From a virus: 64,000 nucleotides of DNA. The notes under the pieces are model-generated. The model was not told where the DNA came from, did not search any database, and saw only the letters and a list, made by a program, of their open reading frames with translations. The stretch is taken from positions 235,984 to 299,983 of the IMG/VR virus record IMGVR_UViG_3300046787_000408, one strand, 5' to 3'. The first letter of the stretch is position 1, and each line of letters opens with the position of its first letter. Positions 57,298-63,756 of the stretch are shown piece by piece. Both the position numbers and the translations under genes were made by a program.

Positions 57298-57325
57298 CCC
57301 TGGAACTAAAAACTCCAGGGTTTTT
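57298..57325 (+). terminator. intrinsic terminator
   Basis: CCCTGGA ... TCCAGGG followed by TTTTT. Confidence 0.85.
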
Positions 57326-57466
57326 CTTTATGTGTAATGAGTAACGAGGACTCAGCCAGCACACTAAACTAGGCAAACGGGCGGACAGGACACATGAACG
57401 TGTGGTGAGAACACACTAGTAAGACTCCTGGTCGGGGTATCAACCCCGTCATGTGGTGTAGCAATA

Positions 57467-57511
57467 CACTGCATTCTAAAACACACTTGCTGAGTATGTT
57501 TTAGAATGTAT
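57467..57511 (+). repeat. 12-bp inverted repeat before tRNA-Ala
   Basis: CATTCTAAAACA and its complement TGTTTTAGAATG flank about 11 nt. A related TATTCTAAAACACA occurs near 56833. Function may be processing or termination. Confidence 0.5.
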
Positions 57512-57586
57512 GGGCTGTTAGTGATAGTGGTAGCACAGTGGCTTTGCAAGCCTCGGGCAGGAGTTCGATTCTCCTACGGTCCACCA
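57512..57586 (+). tRNA. tRNA-Ala (TGC)
   Basis: Acceptor GGGCTGT/ACGGTCC, loop TTTGCAA, anticodon TGC, CCA. Confidence 0.85.
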
Positions 57587-57595
57587 TATGTTAAT

Positions 57596-57670
57596 GTATC
57601 TCTGGTGTAATGGCAGCATCGCGGATTCCAAATCCGTTAGGTCAGGGTTCGAGTCCTTGGGGGTACGCCA
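57596..57670 (+). tRNA. tRNA-Trp (CCA)
   Basis: Acceptor GTATCTC/GGGGTAC, stem GCGGA/TCCGT, loop TTCCAAA, anticodon CCA, G-CCA. Confidence 0.85.
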
Positions 57671-57678
57671 ATTTTTGT

Positions 57679-57752
57679 TCGGGAATGGTGTAGAGGTAAC
57701 ACAACAGACTTTGACTCTGTCGTCCCTGGTTCGATCCCAGGTTCCCGTGCCA
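57679..57752 (+). tRNA. tRNA-Gln (TTG)
   Basis: TCGGGAA with TTCCCGT leaves a weak 1-72 position, usual for tRNA-Gln. Stem ACAGA/TCTGT, loop CTTTGAC, anticodon TTG, CCA. Confidence 0.85.
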
Positions 57753-57760
57753 GTTTTTGT

Positions 57761-57836
57761 GGGGGTATAGCTCATCTGGTAGAGCAGGTGCTTTGCAAGC
57801 ATCAGGTGGCAGGTTCGAGTCCTGTTGCCTCCACCA
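57761..57836 (+). tRNA. tRNA-Ala (TGC), second copy
   Basis: Acceptor GGGGGTA/TGCCTCC, stem GGTGC/GCATC, loop TTTGCAA, CCA. Confidence 0.9.
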
Positions 57837-57837
57837 T

Positions 57838-57912
57838 AGCCGTGTAGCTCAGAGGAAGAGCGCTGTCTTGATAAGGCATAGGTCGACATTTCGAAATTGT
57901 CCATGGCTACCA
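57838..57912 (+). tRNA. tRNA-Ile (GAT)
   Basis: Acceptor AGCCGTG/CATGGCT, loop TTGATAA, anticodon GAT, CCA; starts 1 nt after the preceding CCA. Confidence 0.85.
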
Positions 57913-57920
57913 ATTTTTAT

Positions 57921-57999
57921 TCCGAGAAACTCGAGCAAGGTGCATGAGCTTGACTGTTAATCAATGGTTAGGTGGGTTCGATTCCCACACTCGGAGCCA
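57921..57999 (+). tRNA. tRNA-Asn (GTT)
   Basis: TCCGAGA/ACTCGGA, loop CTGTTAA, anticodon GTT, T arm GTGGG-TTCGATT-CCCAC, G-CCA. Confidence 0.8.
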
Positions 58000-58041
58000 A
58001 TTTTTTTGTAGTAGGCGAGAGTGCCTACTAAGTAGTTTACT

Positions 58042-58131
58042 GGTGCGGTCCTATAATGGTATTAGAGCAGATTGCTAATCTGTCGCTCGGCGTAATCCGG
58101 GTTCTGAGTTCGAGTCTCAGTCGCACCGCCA
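58042..58131 (+). tRNA. tRNA-Ser (GCT)
   Basis: Acceptor GGTGCGG/TCGCACC, loop TTGCTAA, anticodon GCT, long variable arm, G-CCA. Confidence 0.9.
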
Positions 58132-58139
58132 GACAACAT

Positions 58140-58215
<76 letters not shown>

Positions 58216-58222
58216 TGTTTGT

Positions 58223-58297
58223 TCCTCGATAGCTCAGTGGTAGAGTGCCGGACTGTTAATCCGTTGGTCCCTGGTTCGAGCCCAGGTCGAGGAGCCA
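58223..58297 (+). tRNA. tRNA-Asn (GTT), further copy
   Basis: Acceptor TCCTCGA/TCGAGGA, stem CCGGA/TCCGT, loop CTGTTAA, G-CCA. Confidence 0.92.
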
Positions 58298-58304
58298 TAA
58301 TTTA

Positions 58305-58379
58305 GCCCTTGTATCCTTAGTGGTAGAGGTCCTGTTTTGTAAGCAGGGTGTGGTGGTTCGATTCCATCCTGGGGCACCA
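58305..58379 (+). tRNA. tRNA-Thr (TGT)
   Basis: Acceptor GCCCTTG/CTGGGGC (one mismatch), stem CCTGT/GCAGG, loop TTTGTAA, CCA. Confidence 0.85.
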
Positions 58380-58434
58380 CAAACATAGTCAATACTCTCC
58401 CTTGACGAGCTAGGTCACTAGACTATTTTCTTTC

Positions 58435-58508
58435 GCCCTATTAGTATAATGGTATTACACCTGTTTTGTAATCAGGTTACGGCAGTTCGATTCTGTCATG
58501 GGGCACCA
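58435..58508 (+). tRNA. tRNA-Thr (TGT), second copy
   Basis: Acceptor GCCCTAT/ATGGGGC, loop TTTGTAA, CCA. A 55-nt spacer before it holds no gene that I can see. Confidence 0.88.
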
Positions 58509-58559
58509 CTTTCAAGCCTATACTCAATCCTGCCGTGACGACTGTCCCTGGGCTTTTAT

Positions 58560-58636
58560 CTTTGTATGGCGCAGCCTGGTAGCGCACTAGTCTGGGGGAC
58601 TAGGGGTCGCAGGTTCGAACCCTGCTACAAAGACCA
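58560..58636 (+). tRNA. tRNA-Pro (GGG)
   Basis: Acceptor CTTTGTA/TACAAAG, stem CTAGT/ACTAG, loop CTGGGGG, anticodon GGG, CCA. Confidence 0.9.
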
Positions 58637-58645
58637 ACTTTCAAT

Positions 58646-58723
58646 CTCTGTGTAATGTCAATCTGGTAGACGGCCTGATCTGGAGTCAGGAGGCTGTACG
58701 TTCGAATCGTACCATGGAGACCA
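58646..58723 (+). tRNA. tRNA-Pro-like (TGG) with C33
   Basis: Acceptor CTCTGTG/CATGGAG, stem CCTGA/TCAGG, loop TCTGGAG. The centre reads TGG, but position 33 is C instead of the near-universal U. CCA encoded. Confidence 0.7.
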
Positions 58724-58730
58724 ATTCAAC

Positions 58731-58806
58731 GCCGCGGTAGCTCATCAGGTAGAGCAGCAGACTGAAAATCTGTGTGTGGCTGGTTCGAGTCCAGCTCGTG
58801 GCACCA
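58731..58806 (+). tRNA. tRNA-Phe (GAA)
   Basis: Acceptor GCCGCGG/TCGTGGC, stem GCAGA/TCTGT, loop CTGAAAA, CCA. Confidence 0.92.
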
Positions 58807-58812
58807 TTTTAT

Positions 58813-58890
58813 CCTTGAGTTAAGCGGGGCCGTATACACCCTTGCCAATAGAGTTAGTAATGTGTTCTGCAACAGACACCTCAGGGGCCA
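58813..58890 (+). other. tRNA-like element without T loop
   Basis: CCTTGAG/CTCAGGG acceptor, G discriminator and CCA are intact, but the expected T arm is replaced by a GTGTTCTG-CAA-CAGACAC hairpin with no TTCGA and no clear anticodon arm. A CCA-ended mimic or decayed tRNA. Confidence 0.4.
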
Positions 58891-58899
58891 ATTTACGAT

Positions 58900-58977
58900 G
58901 CGTCTCTAGTTCAACTGGATAGAACACCGGCCTACGAAGCCGTGAGGTTGGGGATTCGAATTCCTCGGGACGCACCA
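58900..58977 (+). tRNA. tRNA-Arg (ACG)
   Basis: Acceptor GCGTCTC/GGGACGC, stem CCGGC/GCCGT, loop CTACGAA, anticodon ACG (inosine-type), CCA. Confidence 0.9.
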
Positions 58978-58985
58978 AAAAACAG

Positions 58986-59014
58986 TTGACAACATTCTGT
59001 AATTGTTGTATAAT
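58986..59014 (+). promoter_or_regulatory. sigma70-type promoter
   Basis: TTGACA at 58986-58991, 17-bp spacer, TATAAT at 59009-59014. Drives the next tRNA block. Confidence 0.75.
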
Positions 59015-59041
59015 TAGAACTTAAACAAAAGAGGTAACACT

Positions 59042-59065
59042 ATGAAACGTTCAGGTAAACGATAG
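59042..59065 (+). CDS. 7-codon ORF (leader peptide candidate)
   Basis: ATG-AAA-CGT-TCA-GGT-AAA-CGA-TAG encodes MKRSGKR, with AGAGGTAAC as a ribosome site, directly after a promoter and ahead of Lys and Arg tRNAs. The basic composition matches those tRNAs, suggesting an attenuation-like leader, but it could be chance. Confidence 0.35.
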   Translation: MKRSGKR

Positions 59066-59127
59066 TGTCATCCTAGACCCCCGTATGGTCCTGGATGGCA
59101 CGTAAAAGACAATTCTTTACGATCCAT

Positions 59128-59204
59128 CCCTTCAAGATGTTACTGGTTAGCATACCGGACTCTTAATCCGAGAAGTCTGAGTTCGAATCTCAGTGGAGGG
59201 ACCA
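59128..59204 (+). tRNA. tRNA-Lys (CTT)
   Basis: Acceptor CCCTTCA/TGGAGGG, stem CCGGA/TCCGA, loop CTCTTAA, CCA. Confidence 0.88.
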
Positions 59205-59207
59205 TAT

Positions 59208-59285
59208 GGGGGTATAGTGTTAACGGTTTAGCACAGCGGACTTTTAATCCGCCAGGTCAGGGTTCGAATCCCTGTGCCCCTACCA
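59208..59285 (+). tRNA. tRNA-Lys (TTT)
   Basis: Acceptor GGGGGTA/TGCCCCT, stem GCGGA/TCCGC, loop CTTTTAA, CCA. Confidence 0.92.
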
Positions 59286-59400
59286 TATGCAAACACATTA
59301 ACCTGCGAAAAAGAATTCCGATGCATAATCGGCCAGTGTATAGTGTGTTTACATATGGTATTAATCTATCGACGGGTAGACACCATGCTGGGGAGTAATT
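59286..59400 (+). ncRNA. structured spacer with CAAACACA/TGTGTTT stem
   Basis: No coding frame. AAACACA near 59289 pairs with TGTGTTT near 59345, enclosing CCGA-TGCATAA-TCGG, which looks like a Met-type anticodon arm lacking U33. Possibly a decayed tRNA or small RNA. Confidence 0.3.
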
Positions 59401-59411
59401 AACCTCAGGAA

Positions 59412-59482
59412 CTCGCGGTCTTCTAAGTGGTAAGAAAGCCCCGTTATGGGGGTGAATGCAGGTTCGAACCCTGCCCGCAATG
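59412..59482 (+). pseudogene. degenerate tRNA (Ile TAT-like)
   Basis: D arm TTCT/AGAA and T arm GCAGG-TTCGAAC-CCTGC are good. The acceptor CTCGCGG/CCGCAAT has two mismatches, the anticodon stem pairs weakly and no CCA is present. Confidence 0.4.
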
Positions 59483-59503
59483 AGTTTGCTAGACTTCTTT
59501 GGT

Positions 59504-59578
59504 GTGGCTATGTTGTAACGGTTAGCAACAGAGATTGTGATTCTCTTAGTCTGGGTTCGATTCCCAGTAGTCACCCCA
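59504..59578 (+). tRNA. tRNA-His (GTG)
   Basis: Acceptor GTGGCTA/TAGTCAC with C73, stem AGAGA/TCTCT, loop TTGTGAT, CCA. Flanking CTTTGG and CCAAAG extend the helix so that the CCA is itself paired with the 5' leader. Confidence 0.9.
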
Positions 59579-59588
59579 AAGAGGTTTT

Positions 59589-59663
59589 GGTTGTATGGCG
59601 TAGACGGATGCGCACGGGCTTCATAAGCCCAGGAGGTTGGATCGATACCAACTACAACCACCA
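59589..59663 (+). tRNA. tRNA-Met or Ile2 (CAT)
   Basis: Acceptor GGTTGTA/TACAACC, loop TTCATAA, T arm GTTGG-ATCGATA-CCAAC, CCA. Together with 46074, one of the two may be Ile2. Confidence 0.85.
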
Positions 59664-59664
59664 C

Positions 59665-59739
59665 GGGTCTTTAGTTCAACGGATAGAATGCCATGCTTCG
59701 AACTTGGCGATGTGGGTTCGATTCCTGCAGGACCCGCCA
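59665..59739 (+). tRNA. tRNA-Arg (TCG)
   Basis: Acceptor GGGTCTT/AGGACCC, loop CTTCGAA, anticodon TCG, G-CCA. Confidence 0.85.
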
Positions 59740-59747
59740 AACAACAG

Positions 59748-59776
59748 TTGACAAATAAACATGCTTGCGTTATAAT
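59748..59776 (+). promoter_or_regulatory. sigma70-type promoter
   Basis: TTGACA at 59748-59753, 17-bp spacer, TATAAT at 59771-59776. Drives the last tRNA block. Confidence 0.75.
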
Positions 59777-59814
59777 ACAAGCTGTTCTTTAAAAACTTAA
59801 TTCAAGATTAAAGT

Positions 59815-59888
59815 GCCTGGGTAGTTAAATGGTATAACAAGCGGCTGATAACCGCTAATCACAAGTTCAATTCTTGTCCTAGGTACCA
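59815..59888 (+). tRNA. tRNA-Ile (GAT), second copy
   Basis: Acceptor GCCTGGG/CCTAGGT, stem AGCGG/CCGCT, loop CTGATAA, CCA. Confidence 0.9.
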
Positions 59889-59889
59889 A

Positions 59890-60060
59890 TTAAAACTTTT
59901 CAATGAAATTCATGGCGTCTTCCATGCTGGTAAAATATCGCATGGTCAGGCGTTCGTTGTAAATATCATTGACAAAGATGTAACACACAGAACCTGTGTC
60001 GTTGACGCTCAAGTGTATTTGTACACTGCCGTTAGCTGCAATAAAGTTTCTTGTTCGCAT
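59890..60060 (-). CDS. small minus-strand hypothetical protein between tRNAs
   Basis: A 56-residue ORF (MRTRNFIAANGSVQIHLSVN start, ending EDAMNFIEKF) exactly filling the gap between two plus-strand tRNAs. The pattern of alternating hydrophobics looks like a real small beta protein. There is no clear ribosome site. A longer frame upstream runs through tRNA sequence and is unlikely. Confidence 0.5.
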   Translation of the reverse strand: MRTRNFIAANGSVQIHLSVNDTGSVCYIFVNDIYNERLTMRYFTSMEDAMNFIEKF

Positions 60061-60072
60061 CGTGTATTTAAC

Positions 60073-60146
60073 GCGGGGTTGGTATAGTGGCTGTGCTCTA
60101 GCCTTCCAAGCTAGTGAGACGAGTTCGATCCTCGTACCCCGCTCCA
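60073..60146 (+). tRNA. tRNA-Gly (TCC)
   Basis: Acceptor GCGGGGT/ACCCCGC, stem CTAGC/GCTAG, loop CTTCCAA, T-CCA. Confidence 0.92.
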
Positions 60147-60153
60147 TATTTTT

Positions 60154-60229
60154 GCCTGGTTGCGCAGAGAGGTTATGCATCTCCTTTACACGGAGAACGA
60201 TGTCAGTTCGAGTCTGACACCAGGTACCA
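60154..60229 (+). tRNA. tRNA-Val (TAC)
   Basis: Acceptor GCCTGGT/ACCAGGT, stem TCTCC/GGAGA, loop TTTACAC, CCA. Confidence 0.92.
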
Positions 60230-60238
60230 GTTAGTTTT

Positions 60239-60312
60239 CTCGGTATGGTGAAATGGTATCACTGAACGTTTGGGACGTTCGAGCGTAGGTTCGATTCCTG
60301 CTACCGAGACCA
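60239..60312 (+). tRNA. tRNA-Pro (TGG)
   Basis: Acceptor CTCGGTA/TACCGAG, stem GAACG/CGTTC, loop TTTGGGA, CCA. Confidence 0.9.
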
Positions 60313-60457
60313 AGAGCAGCGTATGAGTTACATCATTCAGTATGAGTCACAAGGTACCGCGGTAAATCCTTGGGCAAGCAATAGTACGTACATCAATGTA
60401 ACAGGTGGTAGTGATCTACTAACGGGCCAGCCTCAAAAATTGTGTCCACCAATCTAT

Positions 60458-60535
60458 GCACAGGTGGCGGAGAGGCCCAACGCAAGGGATTGCAAATCCC
60501 TAAAACCGTGAGTTCAAATCTCACCCTGTGCTCCA
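60458..60535 (+). tRNA. tRNA-Cys (GCA)
   Basis: Acceptor GCACAGG/CCTGTGC, stem AGGGA/TCCCT, loop TTGCAAA, T-CCA. The 145-nt spacer before it contains a weak 62-codon frame that runs into this tRNA and which I reject. Confidence 0.9.
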
Positions 60536-60541
60536 AACAAC

Positions 60542-60633
60542 GGAAAGTAATGCAGCGGGGATGGTCCTGCGACTGGCCTTGAAAACCAGGTTCTCTTAAC
60601 AGGGATGGGGTTCGACTCCTCTGCTTTCCGCCA
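60542..60633 (+). tRNA. tRNA-Ser (TGA)
   Basis: Acceptor GGAAAGT/GCTTTCC, loop CTTGAAA, anticodon TGA, long variable arm, G-CCA. Confidence 0.88.
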
Positions 60634-60658
60634 ATAAGTAAGTGCAAAGGATTTAGTG

Positions 60659-60832
60659 ATGGAAAACAAAACACAACTATTTGAAAACAAGATCACTCTT
60701 GAGCGCTACATTTGCGACAATGTTCGCATGGTTCGCACACTTGAAGGACAAGAGTTCCTGAGTGTACGTCGAGAAGGCGAAACTCGCAAATTTTTAATTC
60801 GTCGAGACAGTTTGCGTCAAGTAAACAGTTAA
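60659..60832 (+). CDS. small hypothetical protein within tRNA array
   Basis: A 57-residue basic protein (MENKTQLFENKITLERYICD start) with AAAGGA about 12 bp upstream. It reads as a small beta-sheet protein with charged ends (RREGETRKFLIRRDSLRQ). The stop is immediately followed by tRNA-Arg. Fits a co-transcribed gene inside the array; function unknown. Confidence 0.6.
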   Translation: MENKTQLFENKITLERYICDNVRMVRTLEGQEFLSVRREGETRKFLIRRDSLRQVNS

Positions 60833-60907
60833 GTCTCTATAGTTCAATGGATAGAACAAGTTCCTCCTAAGAATTAGATACAGGTTCGATTCCTGTTGGA
60901 GACACCA
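60833..60907 (+). tRNA. tRNA-Arg (CCT)
   Basis: Acceptor GTCTCTA/TGGAGAC, stem AGTTC/GAATT, loop CTCCTAA, CCA. Starts on the base after the upstream stop codon. Confidence 0.9.
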
Positions 60908-60914
60908 AACAAAT

Positions 60915-60999
60915 GCGTTAGTGGTGGAATGGTATACACGTTGGTCTTAGAAGCCAATGCCCTAGTGGATTGAGAGTTCGAGTCTCTCCTGACGCACCA
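60915..60999 (+). tRNA. tRNA-Leu (TAG)
   Basis: Acceptor GCGTTAG/CTGACGC, stem TTGGT/GCCAA, loop CTTAGAA, type II variable arm, CCA. Confidence 0.92.
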
Positions 61000-61050
61000 T
61001 GAACTCGCTTTTGCTGACAGCGTATAATAGGACAAGTAGTCAGCACACTT

Positions 61051-61124
61051 AGGTCATTAGCTCAAAGGTAGAGCGCTTGGTCGACATCCAAGATACAGCG
61101 GATCGATACCGTTATGACCTACCA
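61051..61124 (+). tRNA. tRNA-Val (GAC) with C33
   Basis: Acceptor AGGTCAT/ATGACCT, stem CTTGG/CCAAG, loop TCGACAT, anticodon GAC with C at position 33, T loop ATCGATA, CCA. TATAAT at 61023-61028 may be part of a weak promoter upstream. Confidence 0.8.
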
Positions 61125-61131
61125 AACACAT

Positions 61132-61208
61132 GCCCCGGTGGTGGAATTGGTAGACACGCAACGTTGAGGTCGTTGTATCTGTGGGTTCGAGTCCCATCTG
61201 GGGTACCA
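61132..61208 (+). tRNA. tRNA-Leu (GAG)
   Basis: Acceptor GCCCCGG/CTGGGGT, stem CAACG/CGTTG, loop TTGAGGT, CCA. Confidence 0.9.
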
Positions 61209-61214
61209 AACAAC

Positions 61215-61298
61215 GCGACTGTGGTGGAATGGTATACACAGCAGACTTAAAATCTGCCGCTTAATTGATTGAGGGTTCAAGTCCCTCCAGTCGCACCA
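61215..61298 (+). tRNA. tRNA-Leu (TAA)
   Basis: Acceptor GCGACTG/CAGTCGC, stem GCAGA/TCTGC, loop CTTAAAA, type II variable arm, CCA. Confidence 0.92.
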
Positions 61299-61302
61299 TT
61301 AT

Positions 61303-61373
61303 GGGCCTACTCTGGCTGATCTTGTGAGGTCCAAACTCACAAGTCGAAGGTTCAATTCCTGAAGGGCCTGCCA
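61303..61373 (+). tRNA. tRNA-Trp-like (CCA), reduced D arm
   Basis: GGGCCTA/AGGGCCT (one mismatch), stem GTGAG/CTCAC, loop GTCCAAA giving CCA, G-CCA. The D arm is poor and the T stem weak, so it may be a failing second Trp tRNA. Confidence 0.6.
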
Positions 61374-61378
61374 TTTTT

Positions 61379-61600
61379 GCAAACAATGATTCGTGCGGGG
61401 GTAATACCCCTTGGAGCTCTGTGCAGGGATGTAGCATCTCCTATGGACCAGTTGTACAGGTGAGAGGCCTGTAAACGTTCCCGGTGTCAAGAGTTATCTA
61501 TTGCAGGAGGCCGCGAAAGCCCTAGAGTGCCGACCCTGTGTCGATAGTTCACGTCCACACGCCCCGGCGAAACCGGATTGTTTGCGTTTTTATTTTTAGA
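61379..61600 (+). ncRNA. structured RNA closing the tRNA array
   Basis: GCAAACAAT (61379-61387) pairs with ATTGTTTGC (61577-61585), followed by a T-rich tail, so the whole 200-nt segment folds back on itself. Inside are GGGG-TAATA-CCCC, ACAGG/CCTGT, GGCCGCGAAAGCC and CCGG-CGAAA-CCGG hairpins. No coding frame. Unknown class; terminates array transcription. Confidence 0.5.
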
Positions 61601-61611
61601 ACTCAGCGGTA

Positions 61612-61619
61612 TATAAATA
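61612..61619 (+). promoter_or_regulatory. T4 late promoter TATAAATA
   Basis: A perfect TATAAATA, with the expected start at or next to the ATG at 61625. No Shine-Dalgarno is present, so the message would be leaderless. Confidence 0.6.
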
Positions 61620-61624
61620 TTTGA

Positions 61625-63109
61625 ATGTTAATAAAAAATGTAGATGTGGTACTTCTTTGCCATTCGTTGATATCTTTTAAAAAAGCTGGTCCATATAGAA
61701 TTGCTACCGAGCTTCGATCAAATGGGTACTCATGTCAAATTATTGATGCCGCCTGGTATTTTGATCAAAATGAACTCAAAACAATACTAGATTTTTGCAT
61801 AGGTCCAGATACAAAAATTGTTGCATGGAGCAGTCCATATGCTGACATGCACGAAAAAGAACAATGGGGTGTGGGATTTAGAGAACACCTGACTGTTGAG
61901 TTTCATGAGGAATTCATTATTGACTATGCAAAAACCATCAACAACAAGATCAAATTTGTAGTAGGTGGGCCTACTGCTTACAAAAGGCAATCTGACCCGG
62001 GAATCAACACTGTATTTTATGGCATGAGTGATGCTGCCATTGTTGCTTATCTCAAGTTCCTAGAAGGAAAAAATCCGTTTTTTCAGTACACAGTTCAAGA
62101 TGGTACCATGATAGTAGATGGTAATTCTTACAATCTGTCATGGGAGTTCAACCAAAGCTTGATAGAGTACCAGCCAGAAGACAATATACTACATGGCGAT
62201 GCAACCATGATTGAGATTGCTAGAGGTTGTATTTTCAAATGCGATTTTTGTAGTTACCCATTAAACGGTAAAAAGAGCAATGAATATATCAAGTACAAAG
62301 ATACCTTGTACAACGAATTTTTGCACAACTACACACATTTTGGAATTAAAAAATACATTGTGTCCGATGACACATTTAACGACAATCTGCAAAAGTTACA
62401 AATGATGGCCGAGATTGCACAGTCTCTTCCGTTTAAACTTGAACTAGCTTGCTATATCAGGATTGACCTAATACGGGCACATCCTGAACAGTATCAATTG
62501 CTCAAAGACATTGGTCTTGCTGGAGCATTTTTTGGTATAGAAAGCTTGAATCACCAATCGCTCAAGTCTATAGGTAAAGGATTGCATCCTGACAAAGTGG
62601 TTGCAGAACTGTATCAATTTAGAGATCAACTGCCCAATTGCGGCACTATGGGTAGTTTTATTGCAGGACTTCCTTATGAGACCAAACATAGTCTAGAGAA
62701 CACAGTGTCGCTGACCATGGATCACGATTTCCCTATTGACATATTGCGCATGGAACCATTGACTATAAACTCAATGAGAAAGCACAATTCAAGTGAGTTT
62801 GAGAAAAATTCTTCAAAATATTTTTCTATTGATCCAAGCAAACGCAACTATCTTGGACATGAATTTTGGCACAATGGAGATTTTGATCTAGCATATGCCA
62901 AGGATTTTTGTCAAGATTTCATGAAAAAATTAAGCAGTACTGGTAGAAATCGAATTGGCGGATTCCAAGTAATGGCCTTGCACAACTACTATCCGGATGT
63001 ACCGGCGGCCCATGTGTCCCCAAGTCAACTGCCAGTAACATTGGAAATGCAACAAGCAAAACTTGATAGGTACAAGAGCATGGTATTTGACAACAAAATC
63101 AAAACATAG
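61625..63109 (+). CDS. B12-binding-type radical SAM protein
   Basis: A 494-residue protein. The N-terminal 170 residues have a Rossmann-like cobalamin-domain outline (FVVGGPTAYKRQSDPG near 118). The radical SAM core has CIFKCDFC near 203-210 and GIESLNHQSLKSIGKG near 305. Related proteins are P-methyltransferases or thioether/tRNA-modifying enzymes. Coming straight after the tRNA array, tRNA modification is an attractive but unproven role. More AT-rich than its neighbours. Confidence 0.75.
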   Translation: MLIKNVDVVLLCHSLISFKKAGPYRIATELRSNGYSCQIIDAAWYFDQNELKTILDFCIGPDTKIVAWSSPYADMHEKEQWGVGFREHLTVEFHEEFIIDYAKTINNKIKFVVGGPTAYKRQSDPGINTVFYGMSDAAIVAYLKFLEGKNPFFQYTVQDGTMIVDGNSYNLSWEFNQSLIEYQPEDNILHGDATMIEIARGCIFKCDFCSYPLNGKKSNEYIKYKDTLYNEFLHNYTHFGIKKYIVSDDTFNDNLQKLQMMAEIAQSLPFKLELACYIRIDLIRAHPEQYQLLKDIGLAGAFFGIESLNHQSLKSIGKGLHPDKVVAELYQFRDQLPNCGTMGSFIAGLPYETKHSLENTVSLTMDHDFPIDILRMEPLTINSMRKHNSSEFEKNSSKYFSIDPSKRNYLGHEFWHNGDFDLAYAKDFCQDFMKKLSSTGRNRIGGFQVMALHNYYPDVPAAHVSPSQLPVTLEMQQAKLDRYKSMVFDNKIKT

Positions 63110-63121
63110 TATAATCGAAAC

Positions 63122-63355
63122 ATGTATAAATTAATAAACAAAGCAGGAACAGAGTTAGATGGGTTCAACACCCTAGACTCTGCTATGCAAGCGGCAAAAG
63201 CAGTGGGATTCTTTGTAACAATCAAAGGACCCGACTTTGAAGTTTGTGGTATTTTTGGTGTGGACACAATTGCAAACGGCTTGTGTCCTGATGGTGTTAA
63301 ATACGATTGGAACAAAGCCAGTCGCATAGGTGCGGCCAAACGAGTTCGAGCATAA
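63122..63355 (+). CDS. small hypothetical protein
   Basis: A 77-residue protein ([20 protein letters not shown] start) with a compact alpha/beta pattern and [16 protein letters not shown] end. TATAAT near 63108 precedes it. The stop overlaps the next ATG as TAATG. Unknown. Confidence 0.6.
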   Translation: MYKLINKAGTELDGFNTLDSAMQAAKAVGFFVTIKGPDFEVCGIFGVDTIANGLCPDGVKYDWNKASRIGAAKRVRA

Positions 63356-63756
63356 TGATACACGAATTGTTTGAAGGATTAGACGTAAAGACGAAAACTT
63401 GCGGGATGTGTTTAAAAGACCTCCCTGTGGGCATGTTCGGAACAGACGGTGGTGCAAAGTATCTAAGATACGAGTGTAAACCGTGTGCAAAGAAACAATC
63501 AGCTTTGCTAAAGAAGATCAAACTATCCGCACCAGTTAGGCCCACAGATTATCGATGCCCTATTTGTGATAAAAACGAAGAGGAAGCTAAAGGACACAAT
63601 CCTAATAAAAAAGGAGTATGGTGTGCAGACCATGATCATGCCACTGGAAAATTTAGAGGTTGGTTGTGTCATAAATGCAATTTAGGATTAGGTAATTTTA
63701 ATGATGACATTGACAGATTATCTAGAGCAAAAGCATATTTAAAGGAGCGAGTATGA
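63355..63756 (+). CDS. 49: recombination endonuclease VII
   Basis: A 133-residue endonuclease VII family protein, which resolves Holliday junctions and branched DNA before packaging. [14 protein letters not shown] and CKPCAKK near 16-45 and CPIC near 66-69 give zinc pairs; [20 protein letters not shown] near 87-106 is the catalytic H-x-D-H core. It overlaps its neighbours by TAATG and ATGA. Confidence 0.9.
   Translation: MIHELFEGLDVKTKTCGMCLKDLPVGMFGTDGGAKYLRYECKPCAKKQSALLKKIKLSAPVRPTDYRCPICDKNEEEAKGHNPNKKGVWCADHDHATGKFRGWLCHKCNLGLGNFNDDIDRLSRAKAYLKERV

Noticed and set aside
57518-57913. Minus-strand 131-codon frame and similar frames over tRNAs (54775, 55278, 58062, 59257)
   Set aside because: All are antisense to tRNA genes; motifs such as GIEP or TRTC repeat only because T arms repeat.
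60323-60511. 62-codon open frame upstream of tRNA-Cys
   Set aside because: It runs into the tRNA-Cys gene for over 50 bases and has no clear ribosome site, so a real gene is unlikely.
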